From: Acidimicrobiaceae bacterium
GTDB taxonomy: Bacteria; Actinomycetota; Acidimicrobiia; Acidimicrobiales; Ilumatobacteraceae
Length of the DNA: 46,825 bases
Assembly: GCA_002698945.1 (NCBI GenBank)
Contig: NZZV01000196.1
Coordinates: 1-46,825 of the forward strand
Direction: 5' to 3'
The notes beneath the pieces were generated by a model. The model was given only the letters and a program-made list of their open reading frames with translations. It ran no database searches and had not been told where the DNA came from. The number at the start of each line of letters is the position of its first letter. Within the stretch, counting starts at the first letter, position 1. Shown piece after piece: positions 41,137 to 46,825 of this stretch. A program made the translations under genes and the position numbers.

Positions 41137-42831
41137 TCAACCGCCGCAGGACTCGCGGGACTGGAGCGCAGGTTCGGCGGGGTCCTCGACGTGCGGCGGC
41201 GTGATCGCCGCCGTTCCGGGCACGAGCGCAGCGGCCATGCCATGGCACAGGACGACGACGTGCAGCATCGCGAACGCCACGTTGTTCAGCGTCGCCGCGT
41301 CGCGATCGCGCAGGAGGCCGACGAGGATCGCCAGGGTCAGGATGCCGATGGCGACGAGCGGAGGTCCCACCGCTCGCCACTGCCGATCCGACGAGGCGGT
41401 CTTCGGGGTGACGACGAAGCGGCTCGGTCGACGGAACAGTGCCTTGGTGCTGGCGTGGATGTGGACCCAGAACGATGTCGTCGCCAGGGCGTAGGCCGAG
41501 TAGGTGTAGGCGCCACCACCGATCGTCGCCACGGCGAGGACGGCCAACCCGAAGTACGGAGCGAACGCGACGAGGAAGTCGTCGGCGCCCGATCCGGCGA
41601 TCGGCTGGGCACCGGTCAGGATCCGGAACACCGGCATCGACAGGTAGACGAGCACCGTCCAGCCGGTCAGGAAGTACGACGCCGACAGCAAGTACTGCAA
41701 CTTGATGCGGGCCGGGAGCGCGGCTCGGGCGATCCTCGGCAGCGCACCCACGCACCCGCGTGCCCAGCGGTGCTGCTGGCCGACGTAGGAGGCGACGTCC
41801 TCGGGACCGAGCCCGCTCGCGAGAACCTCGGGCGCGTACGCCGAGGTCCAGCCGCGTTCGTGGAGTGCGATCGACAGTTCGAAGTCCTCGGTGACGGAGC
41901 CTTCGGGGAAGCCTCCGATGTCGTCGAGAGCTGTGCGACGGAACACGACGTTGGTCCCACAACAGAACATCGCGCCGCGTGCGTCCTTCCCGCGGGCGAT
42001 CGCGCCGAAGAAGAGTGACTGCTGGCTCCACGAGGCCTCGGCGACGCGGTTGCTCTCCGCATTCGCGTAGTACTGCGGTGTCTGGACGTAGGCGACACCA
42101 TGGCGAGCCCGACCGGTGTGGAGATCGTAGGTGTCCGACGCGTCGCCGAACAGCGGCAGCGTCCGGACGAGGAAGTCGGGCAGGGGCACGTGGTCGCAGT
42201 CGAGCACCAGCACATACGGAGCCGACGTCGCTCCGAGGGCGTGGTTGATGTTGCCGGCCTTGGCGCCGGTGTGCTCGTCGCGTCGGATGTATCGGGCCCC
42301 GTACCGCTCGGCCAGCGCTCGCATCTCGCTCCGGTCGCCGTCGTCGAGGAGCGCGACGCGAACGTCGGCCCCTCGGAGGGCCACCGCGGCAGCGACGGTG
42401 GGCGCGACGACATCGACCGGCTCGTCGTAGGTCGGGATGAACACGTCGACCGCGACGTCGGCCAGGTCTGCGACGTCGGGAGCGGGGTCGCGGTGCGGAT
42501 CGGCCGCGCCTCGGTCGGGCGCGAAGGCGCACGTCCACCAGAACCCGAGCGCCTGGGCGACGTTGAACAGCTCGGCGGTCACGAGCACCCCGAAGAGCCA
42601 CGGGTTGCCCACTCGTGACGGACGGAGCAGCCAGATCAGATACGCCGTGACGGTGATCAGACCGACCAATGCGATCAGCCTGGCACGGTGACGCGACCGC
42701 CGGGCCGGTGGTGCCGGATCCCAGCGGGGGGTGGCGAGCCGAGCGTCGTCGGCCAGCGTGTCGTCGGGCGTCACGAACGATCGTGTCTCGACTCGCTCGC
42801 CGGCGGCAGGGTGTCGTTCGGTCAGTGTCAT
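41137..42831 (-). CDS. Cellulose synthase-like GT2 glycosyltransferase
   Basis: Processive membrane glycosyltransferase of 564 residues. Two N-terminal helices (~51-95), a GT-A domain with the signature D,D,D,QxxRW: Asp163-Asp164 (LLDDGDR), DCD (211-213), TED (314-316), QQHRW (352-356), and the TPQ acceptor motif (251-253); then about four C-terminal helices. No PilZ domain is seen, so direct c-di-GMP control is not expected. The ATG overlaps the upstream stop as ATGA. With the adjacent GH8 enzyme, a cellulose-like beta-glucan product is likely but unproven. Confidence 0.92.
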   Translation of the reverse strand: MTLTERHPAAGERVETRSFVTPDDTLADDARLATPRWDPAPPARRSRHRARLIALVGLITVTAYLIWLLRPSRVGNPWLFGVLVTAELFNVAQALGFWWTCAFAPDRGAADPHRDPAPDVADLADVAVDVFIPTYDEPVDVVAPTVAAAVALRGADVRVALLDDGDRSEMRALAERYGARYIRRDEHTGAKAGNINHALGATSAPYVLVLDCDHVPLPDFLVRTLPLFGDASDTYDLHTGRARHGVAYVQTPQYYANAESNRVAEASWSQQSLFFGAIARGKDARGAMFCCGTNVVFRRTALDDIGGFPEGSVTEDFELSIALHERGWTSAYAPEVLASGLGPEDVASYVGQQHRWARGCVGALPRIARAALPARIKLQYLLSASYFLTGWTVLVYLSMPVFRILTGAQPIAGSGADDFLVAFAPYFGLAVLAVATIGGGAYTYSAYALATTSFWVHIHASTKALFRRPSRFVVTPKTASSDRQWRAVGPPLVAIGILTLAILVGLLRDRDAATLNNVAFAMLHVVVLCHGMAAALVPGTAAITPPHVEDPAEPALQSRESCGG

Positions 42832-45584
42832 GGCAGCTCCCAGAATCGGACGTTCGGCCGGCGCCGGACCGTGGCGTCGCCGCGCTCGCGTTCCAGCTCG
42901 GCGAGCACGGCACCGACGCGGCCGGAGGCCACCTCCTCGTCGAGGACGTTCTCCGCAGCCAGGACCCAGACCGTCGACGCGTCGGCCGGCACCGGCGCCC
43001 CGAGCGGACGGGTGTCGAGATCGGGCGCGTAGTAGTCGATCACGTCGCCGAGGTAAGTGGGCTCGTAGAGCAGCACGGCGTCGTCGGTGCCGTCGATCCG
43101 GTCGACCTCGGCCAAGGCTCCCTCGAAGTCGTACAGGCGAGGGTTGGCACCGTTGAGCTGCTGGTCGACCAGCCCCACCGCCAACGTCGACGCCAGGAGC
43201 ATCGAGCCGGCGATCAACGTCCGGCGCGCGCGGGCGATCACCGTGGCGAATCGGGCGAGGAGGAGGACGGCGATCGGGACGGCGCCGGAGAAGTAGCGGA
43301 GCTCGAACAGATCGCGCTTCTGCGCGCCCACGACGAAGAGCGCGGCCAGCGGCACGACGACGAGTGCCGAGAGGAGCATGGTGGGTCGTGAGCGGCCGCG
43401 ACCGAGAAGCGCGAGCGCTGCGAGCATCAGCAGGGGCCAGAACGCCGTCAGTTGCACCATGGTCCCATCGGCGTGATAGCCCCACACACCCCAGATGAGA
43501 TTGGCACCGACGGCGTAGATCGAGATCGCGCCACCGATCGCCGAGGTGGCCGCTCCGGCCTGACCGGGTACCAGGCCCGAACTCCGACCGGTGTATGCGA
43601 CGAACTCGTCGTGCAGGATCGGCAGGACCGGGAGCGCCAACGCCACGACGATCCCGGCAGATGCGATCCAGTCGACGGTGAACCGTCGACCGTGACCCCG
43701 CCGACCTCGCTGTACGGCGACGATCGCGAAGGCGACCTGTTGCACCAGGATCGGGAGGAGTGCGAAGTACTGCGTCCAGAGCAGGGCGGCCGAGCTCGCG
43801 GCGTACAGCAACCAGTCGGCTCGGTGGCCGCGACGGATCGCCCGGACCTGGGCGCCGACCGCCACCGTCGCGAACAGCATGAACATCGTGTACATCCGCG
43901 CTTCCTGCGAGTACCACACGAGGAATGGTGCGATGGTCGCCAGCCCGGCGGCCAGCCAACCGGTGCGTCGGTCGTAGATGATGCGTCCGGTCCACAGCAA
44001 CACGGGCACGAGTGCGACGCCGGCGAGCAGCGAGGGCAGCCGGACGGCGAACTCGCTCGTTCCGAACATCCGCACCGTGACCCACAACGCCGCGTGGTGG
44101 AGGGGCGGATGCACGTCGGTCAGGCGGAGGTCGGCGAGCATGGCACCGAACGGCATCTGCGCCTGTCGGACGCTGATCGCCTCGTCCACCCAGAGTCCGC
44201 GAGTGGTCAGCAGCCGGAGGGCGGCGGCGACCGTGCAGAGACCGACGAGGGCGAGCGTCTCGGTGCGGACGCCGAACGTCCGGTGCCCGGCGTGGCGTTC
44301 GGTGCCGAGGAGGCGGCCCGTGAGGCTGGTCGGCGACGCGGCTGTTGCGGTGCCGTCGAGAGGGGGCGGTGGGGCGAACGTGAGCACGAGGCTGAGCGCC
44401 AGTGCCACGGCGATCGTGACGATGACGACGTCGGCGACCGAGTCACCGAGCAGGATCTGCAACACCGGCAGTGCGACCACTGCGGTGCCGAGCGCGAAGC
44501 CGGCGAAACGTCCGTCGCCGGCGGTCCACTTGGTCGCGACCTGGACACGCGCCACACCGATGGCCGCCATGGCGAGGAGGTACACCCCGAGCCAGCGTGA
44601 TGCGTCCGCGAGGTCGTCGCCGGCTGCGATCGACAGGATCGGGCGGGCGAACACGGCTCCTGTCACGGCGATGCACAGTCCGATGCCGAGCGCGATGGAC
44701 GTGGCCAGTCGACGGGCGGGTTCGTTGCCGCGAGCGGACTCCGGGAGGAGGACGAGCGGGACCGTCGCGGTGGCGAACACGGCCGCACCGCCGATCGTCG
44801 AGAGTGCGCCGAACCGAGCGGCATCGAGGTCGGTGAGCCGGGCGTTGGCGATCACGAGGTCGGTGATCTGGAGCACGGCGAGCCCGACGAAGGACGCTGC
44901 GACGCCGCGTGCGACGCGACGTCGCGTCGGGTCGGTGACGGCGACGGGCCTCGTGCTCGGCCCGGCGTCGGACGCGAGACCGGACGCGAGACCGTACGAG
45001 CTGCAGATGAACCAGGCGACGTAGCCACCGAGCACGGCGGCGAGCGCTGCACCGGTGGCGCCGAAACGGAGCATCAGCACGACGCCGACACCGGCTCGGG
45101 CCACCGGTTCGGCCACGAGGCTCGCCGCGATCGTGCGGACGTCGTGGTGGGCATAGGCACGCCCCCGGGCCGCTCCGAGGCCGGCTGCACCGGGGAGCGC
45201 GGCTGCCAGGATCACGACGAGCCCGACCGGCAGTCCGACCATCGTCGACACGAAGGGGCTGAGGAGCGCCAGCACGACTGCGGCCGCGGCGCCGATCGGC
45301 ACCGCCGTACGCCGGAGCCGATCGGCCTGCCCGGCGTCGACGGCGCCCGAGGCGGTGAGCGCGGCCGCCGGCACGTGCACGGCGAGGTAGAGCGCGAGGA
45401 ATGTGACGACGTCGGCGTAGGCGCCGGGGGCGAGGAGCCGGGCGGCGATCAACGAGACGAGCAGGTTGCCGACCCCGGCGAGGAACTGGGCGCCGACGGT
45501 CGCGATCTGCGCCTGACCGCCGCCCGCCCGAACCCGGGAACGGAGACGATGCGTGGTTTCCGAGAGGGTCGCGGTCGCGCTCAC
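42828..45584 (-). CDS. Fusion of a Wzx-like flippase and a GT-C (PMT/ArnT-like) glycosyltransferase
   Basis: One 918-residue membrane protein that joins two normally separate functions. Residues ~25-403 look like a MOP/Wzx polysaccharide flippase (about 12 helices, GNLLVSLIAARLLAPGAYAD start). Residues ~404-440 are a polar Pro/Ala/Thr linker. Residues ~441-918 look like a GT-C enzyme using a lipid-linked sugar: catalytic-type WVDEAIS (Asp467-Glu468), then HPPLHH, WYSQEARMY (a PMT_2-like region) and a soluble C-terminal domain. The frame is open with no stop or internal overlap. GTGA with the upstream gene and ATGA with the GT2 gene, so the operon is coupled. Confidence 0.85.
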   Translation of the reverse strand: MSATATLSETTHRLRSRVRAGGGQAQIATVGAQFLAGVGNLLVSLIAARLLAPGAYADVVTFLALYLAVHVPAAALTASGAVDAGQADRLRRTAVPIGAAAAVVLALLSPFVSTMVGLPVGLVVILAAALPGAAGLGAARGRAYAHHDVRTIAASLVAEPVARAGVGVVLMLRFGATGAALAAVLGGYVAWFICSSYGLASGLASDAGPSTRPVAVTDPTRRRVARGVAASFVGLAVLQITDLVIANARLTDLDAARFGALSTIGGAAVFATATVPLVLLPESARGNEPARRLATSIALGIGLCIAVTGAVFARPILSIAAGDDLADASRWLGVYLLAMAAIGVARVQVATKWTAGDGRFAGFALGTAVVALPVLQILLGDSVADVVIVTIAVALALSLVLTFAPPPPLDGTATAASPTSLTGRLLGTERHAGHRTFGVRTETLALVGLCTVAAALRLLTTRGLWVDEAISVRQAQMPFGAMLADLRLTDVHPPLHHAALWVTVRMFGTSEFAVRLPSLLAGVALVPVLLWTGRIIYDRRTGWLAAGLATIAPFLVWYSQEARMYTMFMLFATVAVGAQVRAIRRGHRADWLLYAASSAALLWTQYFALLPILVQQVAFAIVAVQRGRRGHGRRFTVDWIASAGIVVALALPVLPILHDEFVAYTGRSSGLVPGQAGAATSAIGGAISIYAVGANLIWGVWGYHADGTMVQLTAFWPLLMLAALALLGRGRSRPTMLLSALVVVPLAALFVVGAQKRDLFELRYFSGAVPIAVLLLARFATVIARARRTLIAGSMLLASTLAVGLVDQQLNGANPRLYDFEGALAEVDRIDGTDDAVLLYEPTYLGDVIDYYAPDLDTRPLGAPVPADASTVWVLAAENVLDEEVASGRVGAVLAELERERGDATVRRRPNVRFWELP

Positions 45585-46720
45585 CAGGTGCCACCCCCGT
45601 CCGACAGTGCGAGGGCAGGCAACCGATCGGGATGATCGAGGCGACCCGATTCGGCCAGCAACAACATCAGCCGGATGGTGTGGGCGGCGCGGTCGATCTC
45701 GCTCGTGACTGCTCGGTCGGCGGGCGCTGGATGATCGCACGCCCAGTCGAGCGCCGCGCGGAGGACGGCGTCCGACGCGTGAGGGGGCACGGCGATCTGG
45801 TCGAGTCGACGCGCAAGGCCCGCGAGTTTCGGTTCGTGGGCCACCGCGACGGTTCGGGTGCCGGCCGCCCCGGCGGCGACGACGGCGTGGAACCGCATCG
45901 CGATGACGAGGTCGTCCTCCGTGAAACGCCGGGCCGCCGACTCCAGGTCGGTGGGCGCCGCGTCGACCGTCGCCGACGGGACGAACCGACGAAGCCGTTC
46001 GGCGAGATCGAGGTCGCCGGGACCGTCCTGCCAGGGCTGGAGCGCGATTCGCCACCCGTCGTCGGCGAGTCCGGCGAGCGCCCGTCCGAGTCGAGCGGGA
46101 TCGGCGTCGAAGCCGGCGAGGTGGCTGAGCGCGACGGTCGCCGATGGTCGGGTCGACCGGTCGAGGCGATCGGGACGCGGCCCCCGGGAGCGTCGGGGTC
46201 GTCGACCGTCTCGGAACAGGTGCCACGCCGGATCGGCACCGATCCAGAACGGCGGGGTGACGCCGGCCGACGACAGCACGGCCGCGGACTCCTCGTCGCG
46301 GAGCACGAGGAGCGACGCGTCGGGAACGATCGATCGGGCGAGTCGACGAGATGCGACTCCCCGGAGTTCGTCGGCGCCGACGCCGACGAACGCGACCGGG
46401 GTGTTGCGATGTCGCGCCCACCGAACGAGACCGAACGTGTTGGCCAGGAGCGCCAGCGGGTGGCGTCCGCTGGTGGGGTGCAGCGACTTGAAGACGGTGC
46501 CTCCACCGACGACGACGAGGTCGGCGGCTTCGATCTCCCGGGCGACGCGTCGAGGTGTCGACGCGATCGCCGCTCGTCCGTGGGCGCGGGCGATGGCGGA
46601 CGGATCGGACCCGGCGATCACCACCTGGTGATCGCCGAGTGCAGCGCACAGTGCGCTACAGAGCGCCTCGTCGCCGACGTTACGCTGCCCGAACGCGCCG
46701 AGCATCAGCACTCGTGCCAT
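45581..46720 (-). CDS. Polysaccharide pyruvyl transferase (CsaB/WcaK-like)
   Basis: A 379-residue member of the polysaccharide pyruvyl transferase family, which puts ketal pyruvate on exopolysaccharide or wall polymer sugars. N-terminal GAFGQRNVGDEALCSAL (~8-24) and central VVVGGGTVFKSLHP, plus the C-terminal IAMRFHAVVAAGAAG, match family blocks. ATG 46720 has GAGGAGG 6 nt upstream and overlaps the upstream glycosyltransferase by 41 nt. Overlaps the flippase fusion as GTGA. It suggests the product is pyruvylated. Confidence 0.9.
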   Translation of the reverse strand: MARVLMLGAFGQRNVGDEALCSALCAALGDHQVVIAGSDPSAIARAHGRAAIASTPRRVAREIEAADLVVVGGGTVFKSLHPTSGRHPLALLANTFGLVRWARHRNTPVAFVGVGADELRGVASRRLARSIVPDASLLVLRDEESAAVLSSAGVTPPFWIGADPAWHLFRDGRRPRRSRGPRPDRLDRSTRPSATVALSHLAGFDADPARLGRALAGLADDGWRIALQPWQDGPGDLDLAERLRRFVPSATVDAAPTDLESAARRFTEDDLVIAMRFHAVVAAGAAGTRTVAVAHEPKLAGLARRLDQIAVPPHASDAVLRAALDWACDHPAPADRAVTSEIDRAAHTIRLMLLLAESGRLDHPDRLPALALSDGGGTW

Positions 46721-46825
46721 GTCGAACCTCCTCGTAGACCTCGAGATGTCGTCGTGCCACCGTCGGCCATTCGCGTTCGGACCGCAGTGCCGCCGTCCAG
46801 GCGGCGTGGACGTCGAGCGCGCCAC
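46680..46825 (-). CDS. Glycosyltransferase C-terminus (5' end outside window)
   Basis: The last 47 codons of a protein ending WTAALRSEREWPTVARRH and LEVYEEV, the helical tail common in GT4 glycosyltransferases, then TAA at 46680-46682. Of the three frames this one has the best G/C third-position bias. It overlaps the pyruvyl transferase by 41 nt. Too short to assign further. Confidence 0.55.
   Translation of the reverse strand, partial: GALDVHAAWTAALRSEREWPTVARRHLEVYEEVRHGTSADARRVRAA

Overview
The window is G+C-rich, gene-dense DNA from an actinobacterium. Pointers are a CarD-type RNA polymerase regulator, a mycothiol-linked DsbA-family reductase, an EgtB/EgtD ergothioneine pair, GTG/TTG starts, many GTGA/ATGA overlaps, and many start codons 6-9 nt behind a TANNNT -10 box, as in leaderless transcripts. 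A marine Acidimicrobiia (Ilumatobacter-like) source is my inference, not something the sequence proves. No insertion sequence, prophage, rRNA or CRISPR array is visible, and no gene-free stretch exceeds 300 bases; the longest gaps (about 110-210 nt) are described as promoters, terminators or repeats.

Layout. 1-2805: end of a thiol peroxidase, a DedA-like membrane protein and a fatty-acyl-CoA synthetase. 2872-5972: three lipoproteins in a row (type-1 copper cupredoxin, NosD-like beta-helix, DUF1996 type). 6026-7755: TetR regulator translationally coupled to a ferritin-like diiron protein, with a palindromic operator over the promoter. 7918-10057: Tam-like methyltransferase and a glutamine-synthetase-family ligase. 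10260-16016: dapA, rnj, a lipoprotein and ftsK. 16106-19617: YtcJ-like amidohydrolase, DUF445 protein and an AhpD/CMD-fold protein. 19633-20262: a DsbA-family protein whose first active-site Cys codon is TGA with a SECIS-like hairpin behind it, a probable selenoprotein. 20353-24462: rimO, pgsA, cinA, tRNA-Arg(UCU), carD. 24560-29411: NAD-dependent beta-hydroxyacid dehydrogenase, P450, SDR, divergent TetR, GNAT and acyl-ACP thioesterase. 29372-34642: PPK2, HDAC-family deacetylase, Nudix, FKBP, GH1 glycosidase, PfkB kinase. 34706-39910: PhyH oxygenase, small unknown protein, egtB (interrupted by an in-frame TAG), egtD, a cation/proton antiporter. 40008-46825: exopolysaccharide operon on the minus strand (glycosyltransferase end, pyruvyl transferase, a flippase fused to a GT-C glycosyltransferase, a BcsA-like GT2 synthase, a GH8 glycanase).

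Four long perfect palindromes (R4 10075-10146, R1 16019-16103, R3 22270-22353, R2 23681-23763) form one repeat family: 21-29 bp arms, 27-30 nt loops, related loop sequences, each close to a gene end or start. The strongest candidates for something new are the TGA-containing DsbA-family gene and this palindrome family; the amber-split egtB and the flippase-glycosyltransferase fusion follow.
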